A stretch of DNA of 64,000 nucleotides, from NCBI GenBank assembly GCA_019637795.1, contig JAHBUY010000003.1:257409-321408 (forward strand). The letters run 5' to 3'. This DNA is from a bacterium (lineage in GTDB: Bacteria > Desulfobacterota > Binatia > HRBIN30 > CADEER01). Below, in pieces: positions 20,281 through 28,840 of this stretch (within the stretch, counting starts at the first letter, position 1; every line of letters begins with the position of its first letter). The position numbers and the translations under genes are program-made. The notes beneath the pieces were generated by a model. The model had not been told where the DNA came from, made no database searches, and was given only the letters and a program-made list of their open reading frames with translations.

Positions 20281-20939
20281 TGCTGCCGGCGATCCTGGTC
20301 GCCCTGCTGGTCGCCGCCACGGCGGCCGACGACACCGTGGTGGCGCGGGTCAACGGCGTGCCGATCACCGAGGACATGGTGAACGCGGTGGTCAAGAACG
20401 CGATCAGCGGCCGCGCCCACGAGCCGTCGAGCGAGGAGATCGCGAAGCTGAGCGATGCCGCGCTCGCGTCGCTGATCGACCTGGAGCTGCTCTACGGCGC
20501 GGCGCAGAAGCAGGGCATCACCATCAGCGAGGCGCAGATCGACGCCGAGGTGGCGCGCAGCCGCAAGCGGTTCGCCAAGCCCTCGGACTACGACGCCGCC
20601 CTGGCGCGCAGCGGCCTGACCATGGCCGAGCTGCGCGCCGACACCCGCAAGACGCTGATGGTCGACGCCTTCCTCACCCAGGTGGTGTGGAAGGACGTGC
20701 GCCTGCCGCCCGACGCGGCGCAGCAGTACTACGATCAGCACCGCGCCGAGCTGGGCGGCAAGCCGTTCGCGACCCTCAAGCCGGCGATCGAACGCTCGCT
20801 GCTCGACGATCTGCGCGCCCAGGCGCAGCGCGCCTACCTGCTCGAGCTCAAGAAGACGGCGCTGATCCAGCGCGGACCGCCGCCGACGGCGGCGCCGACC
20901 GCGCGGCCGACGCCGATCCCGCCGTCGCAGCCGTCGTGA
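20280..20939 (+). CDS. SurA N-terminal-domain protein lacking a PPIase domain
   Basis: 219 residues. A short hydrophobic N-terminus (MLPAILVALLVAATAA) may be a signal peptide. Then DDTVVARVNGVPITEDMVN and the helical segments LSDAALASLIDLELLYGAAQ and GITISEAQIDAEVARSRKRF match SurA/PrsA-type chaperone N-domains. No parvulin domain follows; the chain ends in a Pro-rich tail after LELKKTALIQRG. It is likely a periplasmic or envelope chaperone. The start codon overlaps the DUF35 stop (TGATG), which couples translation. Confidence 0.75.
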   Translation: MLPAILVALLVAATAADDTVVARVNGVPITEDMVNAVVKNAISGRAHEPSSEEIAKLSDAALASLIDLELLYGAAQKQGITISEAQIDAEVARSRKRFAKPSDYDAALARSGLTMAELRADTRKTLMVDAFLTQVVWKDVRLPPDAAQQYYDQHRAELGGKPFATLKPAIERSLLDDLRAQAQRAYLLELKKTALIQRGPPPTAAPTARPTPIPPSQPS

Positions 20940-20945
20940 GGCCGC

Positions 20946-22112
20946 TCACACGCGCTGCAGGATGTGGATCACGCAGACGCTGCCGCCGCCCATCATGTGG
21001 CACATGCCGAGGCGCGGCAGGTCGCCGCTCTTGCGCCGCACCTGGCGCCGGTCGGCTTCGCCGCGGAGCTGCAGCGTCGTCTCCCAGATCTGCGCCAGCC
21101 CGGTCGGACCGCCCGGGTGCCCGCGGGCGATGAGCCCGCCGTCGGTGGACACCGCGCACAGCGAGCCGCCGATCTCGAACGCCCCCTCCTCGATGTGCTT
21201 CTCCGCCTCGCCCGGCCGGCACAGGCCGACGAGCTCGTAGTACTCGAGCTCCTCGATGGCGAAGGCGTCGTGCACCTGCAGCAGGTCGAGATCCCGTGGA
21301 CCGACGCCCGCCTGCTCGTAGACGGCGTTGGAGCTGTCGATGCTCATGCGCGCCGGGCCGACCACCGGGCCCTGGAAGATGTGCCCGCGCTCGTAGCGCT
21401 CGCTCTGCAGGGTGGAGGCGGCGATCTTCACCACCGGCCGACCGGGGCGCAGCTTCTTCGCCATCTCGACCGTGCCGACGATGGCGCAGGCGGCGCCGTC
21501 GCCGATCGGGCACGACATCATCTTGGTCAACGGCCACGCCACCATGCCGGAGCTCAACACCTTCTCCGCCGTGATGCGCTCCTTCGCCTGCCGCTGCGCC
21601 ATCGGGTTCAGCGCCCCGTTGTTGAAGTTCTTGGCGGCGATGCGCGCCAGGTGCTCGGGCTTGGTGCCCCGCTCGTGCATGCGGCGGGTCGCCCACATGG
21701 CGAAGAAGGCGGCCGGGAGGATCGCGTCCTCCAGGTTCTCCGGCGCGGTGCCGGCGGTGCCGCTCTGGATCATGCTCGTCATCTTGTCGAAGCCGAGCAC
21801 CATGGCGACGTCGTAGTGGCCGGCGGAGACCGACAGGTACGCCTCGCGCAACGCCGCCGACCCGGTCGCCGAGGCGTTCTCGATGCGCTGCACCGGGATG
21901 CCGGTGAGGCCGAACTCCTTGAGGATGCGGGTGCCGCTCATCACCTGGGCGAAGATGTGGCCCATGTAGGCGGCGTTGACGTCGGCGAACGTGAGCCCGG
22001 CGTCGTCGAGCGCGGCGAGCCCGGCGACCAACGACATCTCGGCGTTGGTCTTGCCGCTGTAGTAGGCCCCGAAGGGGTGCATCCCCACCCCGAGGATCGC
22101 GACCTCTCTCAT
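20946..22112 (-). CDS. SCP2/thiolase-like acetyl-CoA acetyltransferase homologue
   Basis: 388 residues. REVAILGVGMHPFGAYY at the N-terminus, the ENASATGSAALREAYL helix and GLIARGHPGGPTGLAQIWE with a C-terminal GGGSVCVIHILQ are SCP2-thiolase features. In true SCP-x thiolases the active-site block reads NCATGS; here it is ASATGS, so Ser81 replaces the catalytic Cys. It may act as a retro-aldolase or lipid-transfer enzyme with its DUF35 partner. Overlaps the upstream DUF35 gene by 4 bp and converges on the SurA-like gene with a 6-bp gap. Confidence 0.85.
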   Translation of the reverse strand: MREVAILGVGMHPFGAYYSGKTNAEMSLVAGLAALDDAGLTFADVNAAYMGHIFAQVMSGTRILKEFGLTGIPVQRIENASATGSAALREAYLSVSAGHYDVAMVLGFDKMTSMIQSGTAGTAPENLEDAILPAAFFAMWATRRMHERGTKPEHLARIAAKNFNNGALNPMAQRQAKERITAEKVLSSGMVAWPLTKMMSCPIGDGAACAIVGTVEMAKKLRPGRPVVKIAASTLQSERYERGHIFQGPVVGPARMSIDSSNAVYEQAGVGPRDLDLLQVHDAFAIEELEYYELVGLCRPGEAEKHIEEGAFEIGGSLCAVSTDGGLIARGHPGGPTGLAQIWETTLQLRGEADRRQVRRKSGDLPRLGMCHMMGGGSVCVIHILQRV

Positions 22113-22549
22113 GGACGAGCCTCCCCCAGCGGACGGAATCGGATGATCATGATGTCGGTGCCGCCGTCGTCGCGCAGCACGTCGAGCTCGCCCTGCACCG
22201 TCTGGCCCACCTGGAATTCAGGCTGCTTGCCGGCCAGCGGCGCCTGCACCCGCGGCCCCTCCGGCAGATCGATCTGGCCGACGCCATAGCCGTCGGCGTG
22301 CTCCATGTTGGTCGAACCGAACAGCGGCAGGTGCACGAAGGTGTAGCTGTAGAGCGTGCCGCGGGCGTCGAGCTCCACCTCGACGGTTCGACGCGACATG
22401 CACTTTCCGCACAGCGCGCGGCGCGGGTAGAAGAACTCGCCGCAGTCCTCGCAGCGGGTGCCGAGGAGCTTCGGCGGCTGCGCCGGATCGTCGGGAACGG
22501 TGAAGAACCCCGGCTTGATCGGCTGCCGGGGCCGTGGCGTCTCGGGCAT
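22109..22549 (-). CDS. DUF35 zinc-ribbon/OB-fold partner protein (second copy)
   Basis: 146 residues. The zinc ribbon is CEDCGEFFYPRRALCGKC (C-x2-C ... C-x2-C) preceded by KPGFFTVPDDP, then an OB-fold with TLYSYTFVHLPLFGS and GVGQIDLPEGPRV. Its stop overlaps the ATG of the thiolase-like gene (ATGA), the same pairing as at 18.6-20.3 kb. Function as above: binding partner of an acyl-CoA enzyme. Confidence 0.87.
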   Translation of the reverse strand: MPETPRPRQPIKPGFFTVPDDPAQPPKLLGTRCEDCGEFFYPRRALCGKCMSRRTVEVELDARGTLYSYTFVHLPLFGSTNMEHADGYGVGQIDLPEGPRVQAPLAGKQPEFQVGQTVQGELDVLRDDGGTDIMIIRFRPLGEARP

Positions 22550-22612
22550 GGATACCTCGCTGGTGATGTCAGCGCCGCGGCGGCGGCGCCGCGAATGGGC
22601 GGGCGGGACGGC

Positions 22613-23086
22613 TCATTGACGGCGCTCGGGCGGCTTGTCGAGCACCCTGACGAGCTCGACGTCGAAGATCAGGCGGGCGTTGGGCGGCACGATCGGCGGC
22701 ACGCCCTTCTCGCCGTAGCCGAGCGCCGGCGGCACCACCAGGCGGCGCTTGCCGCCGACGCGCATGCCGCGCACACCCTCGTCCCAGCCGCGGATCACCT
22801 GTCCGGAGCCGAGCGGAAAGCCGAACGGCTTGCCGCGGTCGCGGGTGCTGTCGAACTTGGTGCCGTCGTCGAGCCAGCCGACGAAGTGGACGACGACGAT
22901 CTGCCCGTCATTGGGCGTCGGCCCGTTGCCGAGCGCCGTGTCGGCGTACTGCAGCCCGGACGGCGTCGCGTGCCACTGCACCACCGACGGCAGCGGTGGG
23001 ATGCCCTCCGCTCCCGGCGTCGGGTCGGCGCAGACGGGTCGCCCCCATAGCAACAGGGCGAAGACGAACAGGAGACGCGCGCGCAT
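22613..23086 (-). CDS. FKBP-type peptidyl-prolyl isomerase, exported
   Basis: 157 residues with signal peptide MRARLLFVFALLLWGRPVCA. The FKBP core is visible in order: VVVHFVGWLDDGTKFDSTRD, FPLGSGQVIRGWDEGVRGM, VGGKRRLVVPPALGYG and a last strand RLIFDVELVRVL. The enzyme speeds proline isomerisation in periplasmic protein folding. The sequence before the core resembles the short FKBPs that follow SPSGLQY-like motifs (ATPSGLQYADTA). It lies 63 bp upstream of the DUF35 gene. Confidence 0.9.
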   Translation of the reverse strand: MRARLLFVFALLLWGRPVCADPTPGAEGIPPLPSVVQWHATPSGLQYADTALGNGPTPNDGQIVVVHFVGWLDDGTKFDSTRDRGKPFGFPLGSGQVIRGWDEGVRGMRVGGKRRLVVPPALGYGEKGVPPIVPPNARLIFDVELVRVLDKPPERRQ

Positions 23087-23208
23087 GTCGGGACTCGGAT
23101 CGGTGCGGAGAGCGCGACTCTCCTAGCCGGGCCGCAGGCCGCGGTCAAACAGCCGTTTGGCGATCGGCGGCGCCTCGCCGCCGGCCCCCCGGGGGTGCGT
23201 GGGGGGGA

Positions 23209-23247
23209 AGGGAGCCGACGGCGCCGCTGACGCGGACCGCCGGCTCC
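23209..23247 (-). terminator. Hairpin downstream of the small 49-aa gene
   Basis: 23209-23220 and 23236-23247 form a 12-bp stem with one mismatch that becomes a G-U pair in minus-strand RNA. A run rich in C with two T follows in that direction, so it is only a partial match to an intrinsic terminator. Confidence 0.45.
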
Positions 23248-23304
23248 CGGTGGGGGAAAGAGGGGGGAAACTACGCGGAACCGAGAAGCGGGGAGGGAAA
23301 CGCC

Positions 23305-23454
23305 TTACGCAGCTTCGGGAAGCTGGAGCGACCGATGGAGGCGAACGGTGCGCAGAAGGTGCGTGAGCACTGCCACCGCCTCCTCGTCGGAACGCGCGGT
23401 GTCCTGCACGGCCGCGATCAACTCCAGCAGCGTCACTTGTCTCGTCTTGCCCAT
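23305..23454 (-). CDS. Small conserved-looking protein (49 aa)
   Basis: ATG 23454 has an AGGGGG ribosome-binding site 7 nt upstream; a second ATG at 23460 lies too close to it. The product begins MGKTRQVTLLELIAAVQDTA, then RSDEEAVAVLTHLLRTVRL, a short amphipathic helix pair, and ends QLPEAA. It resembles small proteins of the form MGK-x-R-x-VTL-x-ELI-x-x-VQD that I have seen in GC-rich genomes, but I cannot name a family. Gap of 305 bp to the acyl-CoA synthetase gene upstream. Confidence 0.6.
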   Translation of the reverse strand: MGKTRQVTLLELIAAVQDTARSDEEAVAVLTHLLRTVRLHRSLQLPEAA

Positions 23455-23759
23455 GAGCATACCCCCTGTCCGGTAATGGGTCGCGCGAACCCCAGACGCG
23501 CGCGCAACCCCTCCGAAGCGGCCGACCTCAGCCCCGCGCCTCGTCCTCTATCCGCCGCTCCAGCAGCTTGCCGTGATCTCATCATCGACGGCCAAACGCT
23601 GGAGCAGCATGCATGCCAACATGCTGCCGCCGCTGCTGGAACGCCTCGCGCATCGTGCGCCTTGCGCTGTGTCAAAAAATGACCCAGCCGCGGCGTCGCG
23701 GGAATGACATTTTTGGCCGTTTGCTGCGATCCGATGTCGGCGGATCCCGGGGGCGGGCC
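23455..23759. other. 305-bp intergenic region with local AT-rich motifs
   Basis: Likely promoter region of the minus-strand 49-aa gene. It holds an 8-bp stem (23604-23611 with 23620-23627), GTCA-AAAAA-TGAC at 23671-23683 and a related AATGACATTTTT about 25 bp further on, all much richer in A/T than the neighbours. These could be operator half-sites. No ORF with a ribosome-binding site is seen. Confidence 0.4.
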
Positions 23760-25364
23760 CTACCTCTGCGCCTGTTCGCGCAACAGGTACTTCTGGATCT
23801 TGCCGCTGCCGGTCATCGGGAAGGAGTCGACGAAGAACACCCGCCGCGGGCATTTGAAGCCGGCGATGGTGCCGCGGCAGAGGGCGATGACGTCCTCCTC
23901 GCTGAGTTGCGCGCCGGGCTCGCGGATGACGAATGCCACCGGAATCTCCGACAGGCGCGGGTCGGGGACGCCGACCACGGCGACGTGATTGATGCGCGGA
24001 TCGGCGAGGAGCAGGCTCTCGACCTCGGTGGGGTCGACGTTCTCGCCCCCCACCTTGAGCAGGTCCTTGTAGCGGCCGAGGAAGCGCATGCAGCCGTCCG
24101 CGCGCAGCAGGCCCGAGTCGCCGGTATGCAGCCAGCCGTCGGCGTCGATCGTCTGCGCCGTCTCCTGCGGTTTTTTGTAATAGCCCTGCATCACCTGGTA
24201 GCCGCGGACGCAGATCTCGCCCACCTGCCCGGCCGGCAGCGTCGCGCCGCTCGCCGGGTCGATGATCTTGATCTCGTAGCCGGGGAGCGGCCAGCCGCTC
24301 ATCGTCACCCGCGTCTCCTCGTCGGTATCGAGAAACGAGCCGGTGACGCCGACGCCGATCTCGGTCATGCCGTAGCCGGTCATGGTGCGCATCAGCGCCT
24401 GGGCGCGGCGGGCGATCGGCTCGCTCGACAGCATGCCGGCGGCGCAGACGCCGGTGCGCAGGCTGGAGGTGTCGCGCGACGGCCGCGACGGGTGTTCGAG
24501 CAGATCCTTGTAGTGGGTGTCGAAGCCGTTGATCATCGTCGCCCGCTGCTCCTCGATCAGGCGCAGCGCCTCGCCGGCGTCGAAGCTCGCCATCAGCACG
24601 TGGCGGGCGCCGGTGGCGGGCGACATCAGCAGCGCCTTGTACACCGCGAAGGCGTGGAACAGCGGCAGGTAGTCGAGGATGACGTCGGCGCAGGTGACGC
24701 CGAGGCGGTTGGCGTTGTCGAGGATGTTGCGGACGACGTTGTGCCCCTGCATCACGCCCTTGGGAAATCCCGTGGTGCCGGAGGTGTACATGATGTAGGC
24801 GGTGCCATCAGGATCGACGGCGGCGTGGCGCCGCGCCAGCTCGCCATCGCTCACCGCCGCGCCGGCGCGCAGCAGCGCGTCCCAGCCGGTCGTGCCGGCG
24901 ATCGCCTCGCCGAGCACGATGACCCGGCGCAGCGCCGGTGCGGCATCCACCGTCAGCGCGCCGGGGCGCTGGTCGCGCAGGCCGGGCAGCAGCTCCTCGA
25001 CCATGCCGAGGTAGTCGACGCCGTGCGCGCGGTCGGCGGTGATCAGCGTCGTCGCGTCGGATTGGGTGACCACGTAGGCCATGTCGCGGGTGCGGAAGCG
25101 GGTGTTGATCGGCACCAACACGGCGCCGATCCTGGCGATGGCGAAGAAGAGGAAGACGAACTCCGGCCGGTTGCCGAGCCACAGGCAGACGTGATCGCCG
25201 TGTTCGACGCCGGCCGCGATCAGGGCCTTCGCCGCGCGATCGACCTCGTCGCGCTGCGCGGCGAACGTCCAGCCCCGCCCCTCGAACCACAGCGCCTCGC
25301 GCTGTGGCCAGCGCTCGGCGGCGCGGTCGATCAGGTCCCCGAAACGCAGCTTCTCAATCCACAT
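23760..25364 (-). CDS. AMP-forming acyl-CoA synthetase/ligase
   Basis: 534 residues of the ANL superfamily. P-loop-like motif YIMYTSGTTGFPKGVM, adenine-binding MTGYGMTE, the WLHTGDSG hinge region with GRYKDLLKVGGENVDP, and the catalytic C-terminal Lys in PMTGSGKIQKYLL. It activates a carboxylic acid to an acyl-adenylate and then to acyl-CoA. Length and lack of extra domains suit medium- or long-chain fatty or aryl acids; the exact acid is open. It sits in a minus-strand run with thiolase-like genes, consistent with acyl-CoA catabolism. Confidence 0.92.
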   Translation of the reverse strand: MWIEKLRFGDLIDRAAERWPQREALWFEGRGWTFAAQRDEVDRAAKALIAAGVEHGDHVCLWLGNRPEFVFLFFAIARIGAVLVPINTRFRTRDMAYVVTQSDATTLITADRAHGVDYLGMVEELLPGLRDQRPGALTVDAAPALRRVIVLGEAIAGTTGWDALLRAGAAVSDGELARRHAAVDPDGTAYIMYTSGTTGFPKGVMQGHNVVRNILDNANRLGVTCADVILDYLPLFHAFAVYKALLMSPATGARHVLMASFDAGEALRLIEEQRATMINGFDTHYKDLLEHPSRPSRDTSSLRTGVCAAGMLSSEPIARRAQALMRTMTGYGMTEIGVGVTGSFLDTDEETRVTMSGWPLPGYEIKIIDPASGATLPAGQVGEICVRGYQVMQGYYKKPQETAQTIDADGWLHTGDSGLLRADGCMRFLGRYKDLLKVGGENVDPTEVESLLLADPRINHVAVVGVPDPRLSEIPVAFVIREPGAQLSEEDVIALCRGTIAGFKCPRRVFFVDSFPMTGSGKIQKYLLREQAQR

Positions 25365-25370
25365 CGATCA

Positions 25371-25418
25371 CCACGGAGGTCACGGCGGCGCGCTGAGGGC
25401 CTCGCTGCCCCTCCGTGG
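25371..25418. repeat. Inverted repeat CCACGGAGG ... CCTCCGTGG
   Basis: A 9-bp perfect inverted repeat (25371-25379 with 25410-25418) in the gap between the secernin-like and acyl-CoA synthetase genes. CACGGAGG-type palindromes resemble dispersed intergenic repeats; a CTCCGTGGTGA copy of one arm occurs near 19845. Confidence 0.45.
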
Positions 25419-25431
25419 CCGCCGCGGTCGT

Positions 25432-26766
25432 TCAGCTCGCCAACTCCCCGATCAGCCGCTCGAGGCGTTCGAGCGCCAGCGCGACGTTGGCGTCCATGAA
25501 GCGGGTCAGCAGGCGCGCCGCGCTGTCGACCTGTCCGGCCCGGCGCAGGCGCACCGCCTTGTGCTCCACCTCCGCCGCCTCGCCGTCGAGCATCCGCTCG
25601 AACTCGTCCCAGAAGGCGCGCGCGTGCGGGGCGCGGCGCGGGACGTCCTGCTCGACCAACGTCAGGAGATGCTTGAACCGCCACCACGGCGCGTCCGGGG
25701 TCGGCTCGGCGCCGCCGCGCGCCAGCGCCGCCGGCAGCTCGCCGTCGACGTAGTAGGGCAGGAAGACGCCGGCGCACGGCGAGCCGAGGCTGCCCCAGTA
25801 GCGCAGCAGGTCGTCGCGGTCTTCGGGCAGGCGGGCGATCATGCTGGCGGTGGTGGTGCCGACCGGATCGGCGTGCATGCAGACGCCGAAGTAGCGCTCG
25901 TCGTCCGGGGCGTCCGCCGCGCGGTGCGCGGTGGCGCCGTAGTGGTCGCGCAGCGCGGCGCGCAGCGCCGCCGGCGTCAGCCGGCCGCGGCCGGCGGCGA
26001 GCAGCTCGCAGGTGCGGCGATGACGGCCGTTCGAGACCACCGCGGGCGCGGTCGCGGTGTCGCGGTAGGCGGCGGCGAAGTCGAAGCGGCCGCCAGCGTC
26101 CTCCGGCCACCAGCCGTTGGCGATCGCGTGCTCGATGGTGTCGTCGGCGAGCCCGTCCCAGTCGGCGCCGATCGCGAGGTGGTTGCTGGCGCTGTCGACC
26201 TCGCGCGCCCGCCGCACCGCCCAGCGGCGGTCGGAGGTCTCCACCAGGTAGGCCTCGCGGCGATCGGCGACGAGGAACGAGTTGTGGTACGGCCAGTCCT
26301 TGTCGGCGTAGCCGGACCCGCCCTGCCCGTACGCCGCCGCCAGGTCGGTGATCACCTCCACCGCCCGTGCCGCGCTCGCCGCCCGCTCGAGGCCGAGGCG
26401 CACCAGGTCCATGCCGATCAGGCCCGGCGCGCCCAGGGGATCGCGGGTGAAGACGGTATGGTTGCCGATCGCCACCCCGTGCTCGTTCAGCCCGTGCTCG
26501 AACCCCCAGCACCAGTACGGCCGCGAGCCGATGAGCCGGGCGGTCGCCGCCACCTGCGGAATCTCGATGTAGGTGCAGCGCAGCCGCGCCCCGGGCGGGT
26601 GCCGGCGCGCCGGCCGCTGCAGCAGCGGCTGCGGCTCGGCGGCCGGCCGGTCGCTGTTCTTGGCGAACAGCACCGCGCCGTCCGCCGTGGCGGCGCCGAG
26701 GGCGACGAGCGAATCGCAGGCCACGCGCGGGGTCTCGACCATCGCCGCGATGCGTTGCATACGCAT
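25432..26766 (-). CDS. Secernin/C69-family Ntn-hydrolase-like protein
   Basis: 444 residues. The N-terminus has the C69/secernin signature TPRVACDSLVALGAATADGA with the presumptive nucleophile Cys18 followed by VLFAKNSDRP. Further conserved blocks are GFEHGLNEHGVAIGNHTVF and SASNHLAIGADWDG. Members are dipeptidases or related amide hydrolases; secernin biochemistry is poorly defined. An in-frame ATG at 26742 would place the Cys about ten residues from the start. Divergent from the enoyl-CoA hydratase gene. Confidence 0.8.
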   Translation of the reverse strand: MRMQRIAAMVETPRVACDSLVALGAATADGAVLFAKNSDRPAAEPQPLLQRPARRHPPGARLRCTYIEIPQVAATARLIGSRPYWCWGFEHGLNEHGVAIGNHTVFTRDPLGAPGLIGMDLVRLGLERAASAARAVEVITDLAAAYGQGGSGYADKDWPYHNSFLVADRREAYLVETSDRRWAVRRAREVDSASNHLAIGADWDGLADDTIEHAIANGWWPEDAGGRFDFAAAYRDTATAPAVVSNGRHRRTCELLAAGRGRLTPAALRAALRDHYGATAHRAADAPDDERYFGVCMHADPVGTTTASMIARLPEDRDDLLRYWGSLGSPCAGVFLPYYVDGELPAALARGGAEPTPDAPWWRFKHLLTLVEQDVPRRAPHARAFWDEFERMLDGEAAEVEHKAVRLRRAGQVDSAARLLTRFMDANVALALERLERLIGELAS

Positions 26767-26802
26767 CGGGTTATCTCAATCGCGCCGCGGACGGAGGACG
26801 TC

Positions 26803-27609
26803 GTGACCTACCAGCAGATCACCTACGAGGTGTCCGAGGGCATCGCCACCGTCACCCTCAACCGCCCCGACAAGCTCAACGCCTGGACGCCGATCATGGG
26901 CGGCGAGCTGGTCGACGCCTTCCGCGCTGCCGACCGCGACCCCGGCGTGCGCGCCGTGCTGTTCACCGGCAGCGGCGAGCGCGCCTTCTGCGCCGGCGCC
27001 GACATGGGCTTCTTCGCCGAACAGATCGCCGCCGGCGGCGGCACCGGGTCGAGCGGCGGCAGCGGCGGCGGGCCGTCGCGGGTCGAGGACTTCCCGCAGC
27101 TCATGCGCAAGCTGGCGAAGCCGACCATCGCCGTCCTCAACGGCTACGCGCTCGGCATCGGCGCCACCATGCCGCTGCTCTGCGACCTGCGTCTGGCCTG
27201 TCCCGAGGCGCAGATCGGTTTTCTCTTCTCGCGCATGGGCGTCATGGCCGAGCTCGGCTCGACCTACCTGCTGCCGCGCATCGTCGGCACCGCCCGCGCC
27301 TGCGAGCTGATGCTGACCGGCCGTCGCTTCAGCGCCGCCGAGTGCGAGCGCATGGGCCTGGTCAATCACGTCGTGCCGCGCGCCGAGCTGCTCGACGCCG
27401 CGCGCGCCATCGCCCGCGAGGTCGGCCAGTGCGCGCCGCTGTCGATCGCGATGACCCGCCAGGCGATCTATCAGGGGCTGGAGAACAGCTTCGAGTCCCA
27501 GGTCCGCTTCGAGGGCTACGTCCTCGACCACCTCTATCGCACCGCCGACCACGCCGAGGCCGTCGCCGCCTTCCGCGAGAAGCGCGCCCCGCGATTTTCC
27601 GGACGATGA
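26803..27609 (+). CDS. Enoyl-CoA hydratase/isomerase family protein
   Basis: 268 residues from GTG 26803, which has GGAGG 5 nt upstream. Crotonase motifs: ATVTLNRPDKLNAWTP, the oxyanion-hole segment GERAFCAGADMGFF and the second oxyanion segment NGYALGIGATMPLLCDLRLA with GVMAELGSTYLLPRI. A Gly/Ser-rich loop (GGGTGSSGGSGGGP) is inserted after the first oxyanion segment. It hydrates or isomerises enoyl-CoA in beta-oxidation-like routes. It is the first gene of the plus-strand run that leads into the operon at 27.7 kb. Confidence 0.9.
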   Translation: MTYQQITYEVSEGIATVTLNRPDKLNAWTPIMGGELVDAFRAADRDPGVRAVLFTGSGERAFCAGADMGFFAEQIAAGGGTGSSGGSGGGPSRVEDFPQLMRKLAKPTIAVLNGYALGIGATMPLLCDLRLACPEAQIGFLFSRMGVMAELGSTYLLPRIVGTARACELMLTGRRFSAAECERMGLVNHVVPRAELLDAARAIAREVGQCAPLSIAMTRQAIYQGLENSFESQVRFEGYVLDHLYRTADHAEAVAAFREKRAPRFSGR

Positions 27610-27649
27610 CCGCGATCGACGAGCGCCGGCGCAGGCGCCACCCGCGATG

Positions 27650-27677
27650 TTGACCCCGTCGACCAGCCTGGCATAAG
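27650..27677 (+). promoter_or_regulatory. Candidate promoter of the dehydrogenase-Rieske operon
   Basis: TTGACC (27650-27655), 16-bp spacer, CATAAG (27672-27677), 17 nt before the GTG start at 27695. Four of six bases match the consensus -10. Confidence 0.4.
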
Positions 27678-27694
27678 GCGCCGCAGGAATCGCC

Positions 27695-28840
27695 GTGGCT
27701 GATCGTGTCGCCTCGCCGCGTGGCGCAACGCGGTGCCTGACGCAGAGCCTGCCCGGGTGGCAGCCCCGCTCGCCGCACGATCCCTGCATCGTCGGGGTGC
27801 TCCCCGGCGAGGGCATCGGCCCCGAGGTCGTCGAGGCCGCGCTGCTCGTCCTCGATGCGGTGACCCAGGCGAGGCGGCTGCCGATCACCATCCTGCGCGC
27901 CGCGGCGCCGGCCGGCGGCCGCCAACGGAGCTGGCTCAGGGGCGAGGGCTTCGACTTCTGCGAGCGCGTGTTCGCCGGCGCCGGTGCGCTGTTCTGCGGC
28001 CCGCTGGGCGGCCGCGCCGTCTACGAGCTGCGCGCCCGTTTCGATCTCTACTGCAAGCTGGTGCCGCTGCGTCCGACGGCGGTGCTGGCCGACGCGGCGA
28101 TCGTCCGCCCCGAACGGCTGACGGACGTCGACGTGTTGATCGTGCGCGAGAACCTCGGCGGCGTGTACGCGGGCGAGTTCGGCCGTCGCGATGGCGGGCG
28201 CGTCGCCTACCAGACCTTCGCCTACCACAGCGACCAGATCGAACGGATCGTGCAGGTCGCGGCGCGGCTCGCGGTGGCGCGCCGCGGGCGGTTGACGGTC
28301 GCCGGCAAGGCGGGCGGCGTCCCCGAGGTGAGCGCGCTGTGGCGCGAGACGGCGGAGGCGGTGGCGTCCGAGCACGGCCTGGCGGCCGAGTTCCTGGAGA
28401 TCGACAACGCCAGCTACCAGCTCATCGCCGATCCGCGACGCTTCGACGTCATCCTGGCGCCGAACTTCCTCGGCGACATCCTCGCCGACTCGGCGACCGT
28501 GCTGCTCGGCTCGCGCGGCATGTCGTACTCCGCCAACTACGGGCCGGACGGCCGCGCCGCGTACCAGACAGGCCATGGCGCGGCCCACGATCTGGCATCC
28601 CTCGACCGCGCCAACCCGGTGGCCCAGATCCGGTCCGCCGCCCTGATGCTGCACGAGACCTTCGGCCTGGAAGACGCCGCGTGCTGCATCACGGACGCCG
28701 TCGAGACCGTGCTCGCCGCCGGCTGGCGTACCCCGGACATCGCCGGCCCGGCGAGCCGCGTCGTCGGCACGCGCGAGCTCGCCGAGCGCATCGCGCGCGC
28801 AGCCGAGGATCTGGCGAGCGGCACCAGGAAGATCGCGTGA
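27695..28840 (+). CDS. Isocitrate/isopropylmalate dehydrogenase-family protein
   Basis: 381 residues. After an unusual 30-residue leader, GVLPGEGIGPEVVEAALLVL is the N-terminal signature of beta-decarboxylating dehydrogenases. Conserved blocks follow: LRARFDLYCKLVPLRP (substrate arginines), VRENLGGVYAGEFG, catalytic Lys in VAGKAGGVPEVSALW, metal-binding Asp in NFLGDILADSATVL, and TGHGAAHDLAS with ANPVAQIRSAALML. It should oxidise a 2-hydroxy-3-carboxy acid with NAD(P)+ and decarboxylate it. The substrate loop differs from LeuB and Icd, so tartrate- or homoisocitrate-like acids are possible. Overlaps the next gene by 4 bp. Confidence 0.83.
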   Translation: MADRVASPRGATRCLTQSLPGWQPRSPHDPCIVGVLPGEGIGPEVVEAALLVLDAVTQARRLPITILRAAAPAGGRQRSWLRGEGFDFCERVFAGAGALFCGPLGGRAVYELRARFDLYCKLVPLRPTAVLADAAIVRPERLTDVDVLIVRENLGGVYAGEFGRRDGGRVAYQTFAYHSDQIERIVQVAARLAVARRGRLTVAGKAGGVPEVSALWRETAEAVASEHGLAAEFLEIDNASYQLIADPRRFDVILAPNFLGDILADSATVLLGSRGMSYSANYGPDGRAAYQTGHGAAHDLASLDRANPVAQIRSAALMLHETFGLEDAACCITDAVETVLAAGWRTPDIAGPASRVVGTRELAERIARAAEDLASGTRKIA

